From Clostridium weizhouense (lineage in GTDB: Bacteria; Bacillota; Clostridia; Clostridiales; Clostridiaceae): a DNA stretch of 64,000 nt. Position numbers and translations under genes: made by a program. This document shows positions 55,019 to 63,632 of the stretch, piece by piece. Numbering within the stretch: the first letter of the stretch is position 1; each line of letters begins with the position of its first letter. The stretch covers positions 186,001 to 250,000 of the forward strand of contig NZ_JAHXPT010000004.1 of NCBI RefSeq assembly GCF_019431045.1. The letters are read 5' to 3'. A model generated the notes under the pieces. The model did not search any database. It had not been told where the DNA came from and saw nothing but the letters and a program-made list of their open reading frames with translations.

Positions 55019-57079
55019 TTACATTTTAAATTTTAATATCATATTTTCTAATTTTTCTACTAATCTATTAAGATCTTCAGATGAATTCTTAACATGATTT
55101 ACAGAACTTAATTGTTCATGTATTGTTGCTGAAACCTCTTCTGTTGAAGCTGCTGATTCTTCACAAATAGCTGTTATTCCTTGTATAACATTGACTACTG
55201 ATTCTTTACTATTATCCACATTATTAATATTTTCTATTAAATTTTCCACTTGTTCTGTCATTATATCAAATGAAGTTTTTATATCATTAAAAGATTTTTT
55301 AGAATCATTCATAAATGAATTTACTTCAAAAATAGTTTGTGTAGATTTTTCCATATTATTTTGAGTAGTTTCAATTTCAAACCTAATTTCATTTATTATT
55401 GATTCAATTTTTTTTGTTGCATCTGCTGTTTCTTCTGATAGTTTTCTTATCTCATCAGCTACTACCCCAAAGCCTTTCCCAGCTTCCCCAGCTCTTGCTG
55501 CTTCTATTGCAGCATTTAATGCCAAAAGATTAGTTTGCTCTGATATATTATCTATCGTTAAAACAATCTCACCTATTAATGATGACTTATTAGCTAATTC
55601 TGAAACACATTCTCTTGTTTTATATCCTATTTCAGTTGTTGCTTGAATTTTTTCTATTAGTCTATCTATAGAATTAACTGCACTATCATTATAACTTTTT
55701 GATTTAAAGAAATATTCATTGAACTCTTTAGTAATTTCAATTATATTTTCTACTTTTTCAGATAACTCTGTTAATTGTTCTGAACCTATTTGAGCTTCTC
55801 TTGCTTGTTCTTCTGCACCTTTAGATAATTCTAATACTGTTTCATTAATAGCAGTAACTGATTCTTCTAATTGTTCAGTAATTAATTTCAAATTATTTGA
55901 ATGAATTGATGTATCATCTGAACAAGATTTTATATCTATTAATGTTTCCTTTATTATTTTACGTAAATTTAAAACTGCTTTTCCTATTATTCCTGTTTCA
56001 TCTTTAAAATTCTTAATTTTTAGAAAGTCGCTATTTTCCCTAAAATCAAGAGTAGAAGTAATATTTACAAGTTTAGTAATAAAAATAATAGGATTACTTA
56101 TTTTTTTACCAATAATTAATGCTATTATTGATACAATTATACAAACTATTAATGTTATTAATATACATAACATTATACTATTATCTATTTTCATAAAAAT
56201 ATCTTTTTCATTTGCTGTTATTGCCATGATATTTCCATTAATAAGTTTTGAATATGCTAATATAGATTTTTGACTATTTTTTTCGTAATATTGTATTCCT
56301 TGGTCGTTAGATATAACATCTATATTATCACCTAATGAAGTTCTTATATTATCGGTATCTTTATATGTTCTATCAACTAAATAATTACCATTTTGATTAA
56401 GTAAAAAAGCATAACCATTATTATACACGTTAACCTCATTTATCATATTCTTATAGTTATCAAAGAATAAATCTATGGCTACTACTCCTACTAATTTATC
56501 ATTTATGTATATTGGTCGTGTATATGCAATTCTCATATTTTCTGAACTTCTATCTTTATGAGGATCACTCCAAACAGGACATTTAGCATTTATAGGATTA
56601 TAATACCAATTCATATCTTTATTAGATTCGTAGAATTCTTCTTTTTTAAATTTTTCTATTTGAGATATTTGATTAGAACCAATATTTCTCTCTAAAATAA
56701 GTTGATGCATATTTTGAGTTATTTCCGGATTAATGATAACTGCTACCCCTAATAACTTATCATTATCAGATATTAATTTATTTACAAATGGATTCATATT
56801 ATTTAAAAAACTATCTACATACTTGTCATCTTTATATAGCATATTCGTATCTAGTGTAGTAGATATTAAATCAACTATATTATCTACATAGTTTTTTGTT
56901 GAAATAAGACCTTCATTTACATTTTGAGCTTTATTTTTAGATATTTCTAGTAAAGTATTTTCCGCCTCTACTCTTAATGTTTTTTTACTCAATATGCCAT
57001 TTGATGTAGTAATTATTATTGAAGTTATTAAGCAAAAAAATAAAATAGATGTAATTATTTTTGTTGATATTTTTTTCAT
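55019..57079 (-). CDS. Methyl-accepting chemotaxis protein with dCache sensor
   Basis: The 686-residue chemoreceptor has an N-terminal membrane segment (about residues 8-28). A large extracytoplasmic dCache-type sensor follows ('[20 protein letters not shown]'-like region, '[20 protein letters not shown]'). A second membrane segment lies near 300-325, then a HAMP region. The long helical signalling domain has the conserved hairpin '[19 protein letters not shown]' and '[20 protein letters not shown]'. The Cache motif suggests an amino acid or small-organic ligand. The upstream gene, 43 bases away, encodes a NERD-domain membrane protein. TAAGGAGG precedes the ATG. Confidence 0.93.
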   Translation of the reverse strand: MKKISTKIITSILFFCLITSIIITTSNGILSKKTLRVEAENTLLEISKNKAQNVNEGLISTKNYVDNIVDLISTTLDTNMLYKDDKYVDSFLNNMNPFVNKLISDNDKLLGVAVIINPEITQNMHQLILERNIGSNQISQIEKFKKEEFYESNKDMNWYYNPINAKCPVWSDPHKDRSSENMRIAYTRPIYINDKLVGVVAIDLFFDNYKNMINEVNVYNNGYAFLLNQNGNYLVDRTYKDTDNIRTSLGDNIDVISNDQGIQYYEKNSQKSILAYSKLINGNIMAITANEKDIFMKIDNSIMLCILITLIVCIIVSIIALIIGKKISNPIIFITKLVNITSTLDFRENSDFLKIKNFKDETGIIGKAVLNLRKIIKETLIDIKSCSDDTSIHSNNLKLITEQLEESVTAINETVLELSKGAEEQAREAQIGSEQLTELSEKVENIIEITKEFNEYFFKSKSYNDSAVNSIDRLIEKIQATTEIGYKTRECVSELANKSSLIGEIVLTIDNISEQTNLLALNAAIEAARAGEAGKGFGVVADEIRKLSEETADATKKIESIINEIRFEIETTQNNMEKSTQTIFEVNSFMNDSKKSFNDIKTSFDIMTEQVENLIENINNVDNSKESVVNVIQGITAICEESAASTEEVSATIHEQLSSVNHVKNSSEDLNRLVEKLENMILKFKM

Positions 57080-57122
57080 TTCTTCCTCCTTAATCTTATC
57101 TTATGTATGATAATTCAATAAC

Positions 57123-57926
57123 TTAAAATATAAGTTTTATATTCCATAAAATATAAATAATTGAACATGTTGCAGATAAAAATTTTATATAGATAATTGT
57201 TTTATCAAAAAAATTATATTTAGTATTTTCTTTATATCCAAATATAGAACTATCTCCTGTTTTTCTATTAAGTATCTTTTTTTCTAAATCTATTATATTG
57301 TATTTGCAGTTATATTTATAATTATAAATATAGTTTTTTAAATCTCTATATAATAAAACCTTATAATTTACATTTCCTTTTACTGATAATGTTGACTTAT
57401 CATTTGCAATTACTAAAATATCTACTATATTTATATTTTTGCCAACAACATCATTTATAACTTTATGATGTCTCTGTATTTGGTCTTTAGGATTTTTAAT
57501 AGTTTCAGTTTTACCATTTTTTATTCTTGTCCATTCTCCTAATTTATTAATAGTAATATCCCCAGAAAAATTTTTTACTTCTATATTAAATATTCCATTT
57601 GAAGAGATTATAAGACTATCTAATTCCTGGGTTAAATTGTTTCCTCTTAAATAAAAACTATTCATCACCTTATATTTATCTTTATTTAAACTACTTAAGA
57701 TTTTTTTAACCTTATCTTCTCCTTCTTTTCCAGCTTTTTTTATCATTTTATTTTTTCTATTATTTACAACTGTATCTTTAAATAATATATATAACAAAAC
57801 GCATAAGTAAATCATCAACATTATAATAATATTATTCTTTGAATTTAAAAAATTAAATATTTCTTTAAATCCAATTGTTATAATAATTATTGAAATTATT
57901 TGAATAATACATTTTAAACACTTCAT
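57123..57926 (-). CDS. NERD-domain membrane protein
   Basis: The 267-residue protein has two N-terminal hydrophobic segments (about 5-22 and 30-50), a soluble domain and a hydrophobic C-terminal segment ('IYIKFLSATCSIIYILW'). The soluble part is a nuclease-related domain: 'GKEGEDKVKKILSSL', 'QELDSLIISSNGIFNIEVKN' with the Asp and Glu-x-Lys of the restriction-like core, and 'DQIQRHHKVINDV'. NERD domains are thought to act on DNA, but in many bacteria they are membrane-linked with unknown role. GGAGG precedes the ATG. It is followed closely by the chemoreceptor gene. Confidence 0.85.
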   Translation of the reverse strand: MKCLKCIIQIISIIIITIGFKEIFNFLNSKNNIIIMLMIYLCVLLYILFKDTVVNNRKNKMIKKAGKEGEDKVKKILSSLNKDKYKVMNSFYLRGNNLTQELDSLIISSNGIFNIEVKNFSGDITINKLGEWTRIKNGKTETIKNPKDQIQRHHKVINDVVGKNINIVDILVIANDKSTLSVKGNVNYKVLLYRDLKNYIYNYKYNCKYNIIDLEKKILNRKTGDSSIFGYKENTKYNFFDKTIIYIKFLSATCSIIYILWNIKLIF

Positions 57927-58087
57927 AGTTCTCTTACCTCCATATCTTTTTAATTTTACTAGAAATTTTCTTATAAGTTAAGTAAATTTTTTATAACTAT
58001 AAGTTCTATAATATAAATATTTTCATATTTTGTTAAAAATTATAATGAACTTATTGAAGTGAACACTGAACAATGCTACACTTATTT

Positions 58088-58126
58088 TGTTCATTAATTG
58101 AACATTTTGAAAATATTTATTTTAAT
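58088..58126 (+). promoter_or_regulatory. Candidate promoter/operator of the methyltransferase gene with TGAACA motifs
   Basis: TTGAAC (58098-58103) and TTTAAT (58121-58126) are 17 bases apart. The -35 is the right arm of TGTTCA-N5-TGAACA (58088-58104). Two further TGAACA copies lie at 58060-58065 and 58067-58072. Related motifs occur before the phosphonate operon. Confidence 0.45.
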
Positions 58127-58156
58127 TAACTATTTATAAATGGAGGAAGAGAAATT

Positions 58157-58714
58157 ATGGAAGACATGAGTTATTGGAAAGAAGTTTGGGAAAGAAAAGG
58201 AAGAGATACAACAAAAGATCTAACAATATTAGATGGGTATGAAGCTACTACTGCTAATGTAAAAGAAATAGCTAAAAATATTATTAAAGAATTAGATATA
58301 AAAGAAAGTGATAGTATTCTAGAAGTGGCATGTGGTGCAGGTGGATTAGCACAATATATCAAGTGTAAATCATACGTGGGTGTAGATTATTCAAAATCAC
58401 TTGTAAAAAAACATATTGAATTACTTAATAATTCTGTAATACATGGCGAAGCAAATAATCTAATATTTAAAGATAAAACATTTGATAAAGTTTTTTGCTT
58501 TGGTGCATTTCACTATTTTCCAAATCAAGAATATGCAAAAAAAGCAATTGATGAAATGAAAAGAGTTGCTAAAGAAGCAATTTTTATTGGTGATTTACCT
58601 GTTCTATCACATAGAGAAGAACATCTGCTATATGATAAAAATGATTTTACTGATTGGAAAATCATAGATGGATATTATAATCCTAGTAGATTTAATGTAG
58701 TTTATAAATTATAA
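58157..58714 (+). CDS. Class I SAM-dependent methyltransferase
   Basis: The 185-residue protein has the SAM-binding motif I 'DSILEVACGAGGLAQYI' at about residues 50-68. 'SYVGVDYSKSLVKKH' is motif II and 'FDKVFCFGAFHYFPN' motif IV. The N-terminal 'SYWKEVWERKGRDTTKDL' is seen in small-molecule methyltransferases of this type. The substrate is unknown. It faces the phosphonate operon convergently and shares TGAACA promoter motifs with it, but no biochemical link is shown. GGAGGAAG precedes the ATG. Confidence 0.85.
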   Translation: MEDMSYWKEVWERKGRDTTKDLTILDGYEATTANVKEIAKNIIKELDIKESDSILEVACGAGGLAQYIKCKSYVGVDYSKSLVKKHIELLNNSVIHGEANNLIFKDKTFDKVFCFGAFHYFPNQEYAKKAIDEMKRVAKEAIFIGDLPVLSHREEHLLYDKNDFTDWKIIDGYYNPSRFNVVYKL

Positions 58715-58768
58715 AAAATATAGCTGTCTTCAAAATATATTTTTATATTTGAGACAGCTATATTTTTT
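58713..58768. terminator. Bidirectional intrinsic terminator
   Basis: AAAAAATATAGCTGTCTT pairs with GAGACAGCTATATTTTTT (58713-58730, 58751-58768) with one mismatch. It lies at the methyltransferase stop and about 90 bases from the end of the phosphonate operon. Confidence 0.8.
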
Positions 58769-58814
58769 ATATTTAACTATATTAATTGATAGCTTTTACT
58801 ACATATCCTTTTTT

Positions 58815-58857
58815 CTCTAAAAGTTAATAAATTGACTTGTTATTTTTTGATTATGCA
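58815..58857. repeat. Dispersed repeat, family B copy 2
   Basis: Directly after the stop of the AEP transaminase gene, the reverse strand reads GCATAATCAAAAAATAACA and continues with a match to the sequence after purC (12770-12820). Two differences are seen in the core of about 25 bases. Confidence 0.45.
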
Positions 58858-59961
58858 TTATACTATTGTATTAAAGTATTCCTTTAATAATTTAATAAAT
58901 TTTTCCATATCTTCTGGGTATATTTCTCCTATATTTGCTATCCTAAATGTATTTTCAAGTGATATTTTTCCTGGATAAATTGTAAAACCTCTATCATATA
59001 AATATTTATGCATCTTTTCAAAACTATAACCTTTTATTTGTGGTTCAATAACTGATGTTATTAACATAGAATGATTTTTTTCATCTACCAACTTATTTAA
59101 ACCTAACTTTTCTAATCCATCCCATAAAATATTGCAACACATCTTATATCTTGAATATCTTTTTTCTATTGTTTCATTATTACACTCTATTATTGCTTGC
59201 TTTAATGCATATATTACTTGAACTGGAGGCGTAAATCTCATTTGATAAGTGTTTTTAAAATAATCATATTGTTTATACAAATTCAAATAAAGGTTTCTTG
59301 CTTTAATATTTTTGGTCTTTTCTAATGAATCTATATTTGATATTACAAAACTGATTCCAGCCATCCCCTGTATACATTTATTAGCGCTAGACGCTAAATA
59401 CTTAATGTTCATTTCTTCCATATCAATAGGTATAGCTGCAAATGAACTCATTGCATCAACAATCATCTCTACACCATATTTTTTACAAATTTCCCCTATT
59501 CTTTTTATATCACTTAGTAAGCCTGTACTTGTTTCATGATGAACAACTGATAGATGTGTTATTTTCTTTTTACTATGTTTAATTATTTCTTCTAACTTAA
59601 CAAAATCTATAGCATCTATAGGAGAGCTTTTAAATTCTATATAATTTAAATTATATATTTCAGCTATTTCACACATTCTTTTTCCATAAGCCCCATTATT
59701 AATTATTAAAATAGTATCATTATTATCAACTACTGAACTTAAAATAGCTTCAACAGAAGCTGTCCCTGAACCACCAAACAAAACAGTAGTATATTTATCA
59801 TTTGAAGCTACCATGTTAGTTAACTCTTTTGATATAAATTCCATAATAAGTCCAAATTCCTTTTCTCTCGGACAAATATCTGGAACTACTTGAGCAAACT
59901 TTACACTATCAGTGGTTGTTGCTGGGCCTGGATTAAGTAATATATTTCTCTTAACTTCCAT
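58858..59961 (-). CDS. 2-aminoethylphosphonate--pyruvate transaminase-type enzyme
   Basis: The 367-residue class V aminotransferase starts 'RNILLNPGPATTTDSVKFAQ', like AEP transaminases. 'HHETSTGLLSDIKRIG' and the PLP lysine in 'LASSANKCIQGMAG' are present, and 'FTIYPGKISLENTFRIANIG' ends the fold. In this operon, after PEP mutase and decarboxylase genes, it should run in the synthetic direction and convert phosphonoacetaldehyde to 2-aminoethylphosphonate. PhnW enzymes do the reverse in degradation. It follows the decarboxylase gene after 216 bases containing a family A repeat. AGAGGAA precedes the ATG. Confidence 0.9.
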   Translation of the reverse strand: MEVKRNILLNPGPATTTDSVKFAQVVPDICPREKEFGLIMEFISKELTNMVASNDKYTTVLFGGSGTASVEAILSSVVDNNDTILIINNGAYGKRMCEIAEIYNLNYIEFKSSPIDAIDFVKLEEIIKHSKKKITHLSVVHHETSTGLLSDIKRIGEICKKYGVEMIVDAMSSFAAIPIDMEEMNIKYLASSANKCIQGMAGISFVISNIDSLEKTKNIKARNLYLNLYKQYDYFKNTYQMRFTPPVQVIYALKQAIIECNNETIEKRYSRYKMCCNILWDGLEKLGLNKLVDEKNHSMLITSVIEPQIKGYSFEKMHKYLYDRGFTIYPGKISLENTFRIANIGEIYPEDMEKFIKLLKEYFNTIV

Positions 59962-60067
59962 TTTATATTCCTCTTTTCATATTAAATAATCAAAATCATT
60001 TAAAACAAAGTTATTACATCACATCTTATTTCAAAAAATTATCTAATTTTAAATTATTATTTTTTTG

Positions 60068-60126
60068 CTATGTTTTAAGTGAATGTTGGCATTATACTAC
60101 AATAACAATACTGTTTTAAAACATAG
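60068..60126. repeat. Dispersed repeat, family A copy 2 (short form)
   Basis: This 59-base hairpin has outer arms CTATGTTTTA and complement. It matches both ends of the 8061-8167 element but lacks about 45 bases of its centre. It lies inside the phosphonate operon between the decarboxylase and transaminase genes. Confidence 0.6.
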
Positions 60127-60177
60127 CCTATTTTTTTAATTTTAAAAATTTTATATTTTTCTATGCTAGAATATTGT

Positions 60178-61311
60178 TTATCTCAAATAGTTGATAAATA
60201 ATTCTTTATTTTTAATAGGAGTAATAGTTGGTCTTCCTAAATCCTTTCTTGCTCCTTTTTTTACTTTAATTTCTAATAATATAGGGCCTTCTACACTTTT
60301 TATTTTTTCCAAATATAATAGTAAATCTTTTTTATTACTACATGAATAATACTCTTTATAACCACATGCTTTAGCTATTTCTAAAGTATTTATTTCTAAG
60401 CCTACAGTTTTTTGTCCTCCAACTGAATCATGTGCTCCATTATTAATAACTATATGTTTAAAATTTGCAGGACCTTTATTTCCAATTATAGCAATTCCTC
60501 CAAGATGCATTATTAAAGCTCCATCTCCATCTATACAATAAACCTCTCTATCTTTCTTACCTAATGCTATACCTAATGCTATCTGTGATGCATGTCCCAT
60601 AGAACCAACAGTCAAAAAATCTTTATCATGTTTTTCTTTTCTTTTTTCTCTTAATTCAAATAGTTCCCTTGAAGCCATACCGGTAGTTGAAACTATTACT
60701 GAGTTATCTTTAATATTATCAATAAGTATTTCTATTGCTTCTTCCCTACTCATTTCAAAGTTTTCTTTTTCCTCAATTTTTTTAGAATTATACTCATTAA
60801 ATGTACCTTTTTTTATAACTAATGCATACGGTTCCTTGTATTCGTTCATATACATGTATGCTTTAGTTAATATATCTTTCATATCTTGATTATTTGTGTT
60901 TTCACTTAAAATATCATATTTTATATTTAAGACTTCTAATAATTCAATAGTAATTAACCCCTGCTTTTTATGTTGAGGCTCATCCTTCTTTCCTGGTTCA
61001 CCTCTCCATCCTATAATCAACATCATCGGAATGCTATATACAAATTTATCTGTAAGAGAAGCAAGTGGATTTATTGCATTTCCTAATCCTGAATTTTGCA
61101 TATATACAACGCCTATATTACCAGTTGCTAAGTGATAACCTGCCGATAATGCAATTGCATTGCCTTCATTTGCTGCAATTATATTAAATTTATCCTGTAC
61201 ATTATCTTTAATATAAGCACAAAAATCTTTTAACAAGGAATCAGGAACCCCTGAAAAGAAGTTCATATTTTTACTAATTAATTCAGAATAAAAACTTGAA
61301 ACTTCTATCAT
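60178..61311 (-). CDS. Phosphonopyruvate decarboxylase
   Basis: The 377-residue ThDP enzyme decarboxylates phosphonopyruvate to phosphonoacetaldehyde, the irreversible step that pulls phosphonate synthesis forward. The N-terminal half has 'FFSGVPDSLLKDFCAYI' and 'AANEGNAIALSAGYHLATG' with the catalytic Glu. The C-terminal half has the ThDP motif 'CIDGDGALIMHLGG' ending in 'IVINNGAHDSVGGQ'. The ATG at 61309-61311 lies two bases after the PEP mutase stop, with AGGAGG inside the end of that gene, so translation is coupled. A longer reading into the preceding gene is rejected. Confidence 0.94.
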   Translation of the reverse strand: MIEVSSFYSELISKNMNFFSGVPDSLLKDFCAYIKDNVQDKFNIIAANEGNAIALSAGYHLATGNIGVVYMQNSGLGNAINPLASLTDKFVYSIPMMLIIGWRGEPGKKDEPQHKKQGLITIELLEVLNIKYDILSENTNNQDMKDILTKAYMYMNEYKEPYALVIKKGTFNEYNSKKIEEKENFEMSREEAIEILIDNIKDNSVIVSTTGMASRELFELREKRKEKHDKDFLTVGSMGHASQIALGIALGKKDREVYCIDGDGALIMHLGGIAIIGNKGPANFKHIVINNGAHDSVGGQKTVGLEINTLEIAKACGYKEYYSCSNKKDLLLYLEKIKSVEGPILLEIKVKKGARKDLGRPTITPIKNKELFINYLR

Positions 61312-61313
61312 TA

Positions 61314-62612
61314 TTACATTCCTCCTGGTATTAATGTTAATATTTCTTTTATTGGCATACAATTTTCTGATGCTTCTTTACATCTATCATTTTCTAATAT
61401 ACTCTTTGCCGTATTTAGCATAGCAGGATAAGCACTTCTTATTAAATGGTTTGCATATATTACTACATTAACTCCTAAATTAGAAAGTTCTTCTTCTGTC
61501 ATAAAATTATACGAAGTTGGTACTACTATAAGTGGAACTCTCTTATTAAACTCCTTATATTTTTTGCAGAATTCAATTATTTCATTTCCATCTGTTTCTT
61601 TACTATGAATCATAATACCATCAGCTCCTGAATTTATATAAGCCTTAGCTCTATTTATGGCATCTTTCATTCCTGACTTTGAAATTAAACTTTCTATTCT
61701 TGCAATTATCATAAAATCTCTAGTAACTCTAGCTTCCCTTCCAGCTTTTATTTTGTTACAAAAATTTTCTATAGTATCTTGAGTTTGCTGAACATCTGTT
61801 CCAAATAATGAATTCTTTTTAAGTCCCACTTTATCTTCTATTATAATGGCAGATACCCCCAATCGTTCTAAGGTCTTTACTGTATAAATGAAATGTTCTA
61901 TTTTCCCACCTGTATCACCGTCAAGTATTATTGGTTTTGTAGTAACATCCAGAATATCATTAATAGTATTTAACCTAGATGTTAAATCAACTAATTCTAT
62001 ATCTGGTTTTCCTTTAGATGTTGAATCACAAAGTGAGCTTACCCACATCCCATCAAATTCTTTTATTTTTCCATTTTTCTCTATCTTAGTTTTTTCAACA
62101 ATTAATCCTGTTAATCCATTATGAGCTTCCATTATTCTGACTATTTTCTTAGAATATATTAATTCTTTAAGTTTTTTCATTCTAACTTGAGGAGTCGTTC
62201 CTATTCCCATTAATGCCTCTTCTAATTTTGTTATTGAAACTCCTTCTGTATATTTTACTTCTACTAATTTCCCATTCCATTCCTTAATAACTTCTATTAC
62301 TCTTTCCCTAAGATTTCTTTGAATTCCTTCTTTCCAATCATCCCCATGCAAAATATATTTTGGTTTAATTTTTATTAAATTAGGAACTTGATCTAATGTG
62401 CTTTGAGGTACAACTTCAGTAACTCCCTTAATATTCTTAACTACTTCCAATCTCTCTTTATACTTCATTATTGGATTTCTCCAATATTCAGAAATAACCT
62501 CGTCTGTATGTAATCCTATTATTACATCTCCTAATTTTCTAGCTTCATTAATAATATTTAAATGACCATGATGAATTATATCTCCACTCATCGAAACATA
62601 TACTTTTTCCAT
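61314..62612 (-). CDS. PEP mutase fused to an N-terminal cytidylyltransferase domain
   Basis: The 432-residue protein has two domains. Residues 1-140 form a TagD/PCT-like nucleotidyltransferase with 'MSGDIIHHGHLNII' (HxGH) and 'YTEGVSITKLEEAL' as the second nucleotide motif. Residues 150-432 form PEP mutase, with the diagnostic 'EDKVGLKKNSLFG' and the metal-site 'IILDGDTGGKIEHF'. PEP mutase rearranges PEP to phosphonopyruvate, the first C-P bond. The fused domain suggests nucleotide activation of a phosphonate. AGGGGG precedes the ATG at 62610-62612. The upstream nucleotidyltransferase gene ends 13 bases before it. Confidence 0.94.
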   Translation of the reverse strand: MEKVYVSMSGDIIHHGHLNIINEARKLGDVIIGLHTDEVISEYWRNPIMKYKERLEVVKNIKGVTEVVPQSTLDQVPNLIKIKPKYILHGDDWKEGIQRNLRERVIEVIKEWNGKLVEVKYTEGVSITKLEEALMGIGTTPQVRMKKLKELIYSKKIVRIMEAHNGLTGLIVEKTKIEKNGKIKEFDGMWVSSLCDSTSKGKPDIELVDLTSRLNTINDILDVTTKPIILDGDTGGKIEHFIYTVKTLERLGVSAIIIEDKVGLKKNSLFGTDVQQTQDTIENFCNKIKAGREARVTRDFMIIARIESLISKSGMKDAINRAKAYINSGADGIMIHSKETDGNEIIEFCKKYKEFNKRVPLIVVPTSYNFMTEEELSNLGVNVVIYANHLIRSAYPAMLNTAKSILENDRCKEASENCMPIKEILTLIPGGM

Positions 62613-62625
62613 AGTAAATTTCCCC

Positions 62626-63360
62626 CTATTCTTCACCTATTCTATTTAATCTTGGAATTATATACTCCTTTACTCTTTTAAGATGGTATTTATCATCAAT
62701 TTCTCCCCATATTAAATTGTTTTCTTTGATATACCCAACTTTTTTCCTTTTAGCAACATCAAAAATTGCATGTTCATAATGGTATTGTTTAATAGAAGAA
62801 TTATTAAATTCTTTTAACATTTCCTTATACAATTCTAATGATATTTTTGAAATACCAACCAATTCCCCATATATAGTTTTAATTTTTTCTTTATTTTTAG
62901 AAATTTTATATAAGTTCTCATCTTTAATCTCCACATAACATTCATCTCCTGAATTTGTCATTCCACTTAATAAAATACAATCTTTTTTTGAATAATTAAT
63001 AACTGAATTTAATGCTTTTTCTTCATAAATAAGGTCACCTTCAAGCAATAAAAAGTCTTCATTTATATCATTTTTTAGTGTTGCTAATGAAGCCATGCTT
63101 CCAGTATCTTTATAATCTTTATTATATTTTACATAAATATCACTTTCATATTTTGCCATTTCATTATAGAAATTACATAAGTGTCCTGTAACTATATATA
63201 TTTTTCTTATACCACATTTTCTTAATTTACTAATTGATCTATCAATCAATTTTTTCCCATTAATTTCAATAAAACCTTTAGGTATTTCATCATTAGTTAT
63301 CTCATATATTCTACTTCCCATACCAGCTGCTAAAATTACAGCATTCTTTATTTTTCCCAT
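62626..63360 (-). CDS. LicC-like nucleotidyltransferase of the phosphonate operon
   Basis: The 244-residue GT-A type nucleotidyltransferase starts 'KNAVILAAGMGSRIYEITND', followed by 'IPKGFIEINGKKLIDRSI' and 'FLLLEGDLIYEEKALN' with the metal-binding Asp. It resembles phosphocholine cytidylyltransferase LicC and the cytidylyltransferase part of PntC, which activates 2-aminoethylphosphonate as CMP-AEP. In this operon a CMP-AEP product is the best guess. ATG 63358-63360 is preferred because the protein then starts in the normal place. An upstream ATG at 63408 lacks a ribosome binding site and would leave a very short leader. It is the first gene of the operon. Confidence 0.88.
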   Translation of the reverse strand: MGKIKNAVILAAGMGSRIYEITNDEIPKGFIEINGKKLIDRSISKLRKCGIRKIYIVTGHLCNFYNEMAKYESDIYVKYNKDYKDTGSMASLATLKNDINEDFLLLEGDLIYEEKALNSVINYSKKDCILLSGMTNSGDECYVEIKDENLYKISKNKEKIKTIYGELVGISKISLELYKEMLKEFNNSSIKQYHYEHAIFDVAKRKKVGYIKENNLIWGEIDDKYHLKRVKEYIIPRLNRIGEE

Positions 63361-63402
63361 TTCCTTTATACCACTTCCCTTTAAACTGGTTAAATTTATA
63401 TA

Positions 63403-63460
63403 GTTCATTTTTTGAACAATATCATATTATCACTATTCACTGTTCAATACAATATGTTCA
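63403..63460 (-). promoter_or_regulatory. Promoter/operator region of the phosphonate operon
   Basis: TTGTAT and TAATAT are 17 bases apart on the reverse strand (63424-63452); a shifted TTGAAC-17-TGATAT pair overlaps them. TGTTCA occurs at 63441-63446 and 63455-63460. GTTCA-N5-TGAAC lies at 63403-63417 around the likely start of transcription. Confidence 0.55.
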
Positions 63461-63583
63461 TGTAAAATTTTTCTAATATATAAAATTCACTAAAAAAGTC
63501 TAAAATATAATTTTATCTAATTCGTTAACTATATCTCTCATAACCTACTTACTAGTGATTTTTTGAATGCTAAAGCATAAAAA

Positions 63584-63620
63584 AATAATCTAAAAGTATC
63601 TTTTATACTTTTAGATTATT
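63584..63620 (-). terminator. Intrinsic terminator of the AI-2E family gene
   Basis: Perfect 15-base arms AATAATCTAAAAGTA and complement (63584-63598, 63606-63620), 12 bases past the stop on the reverse strand, are followed by a T-run. Confidence 0.85.
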
Positions 63621-63632
63621 AAAAATTTAACT

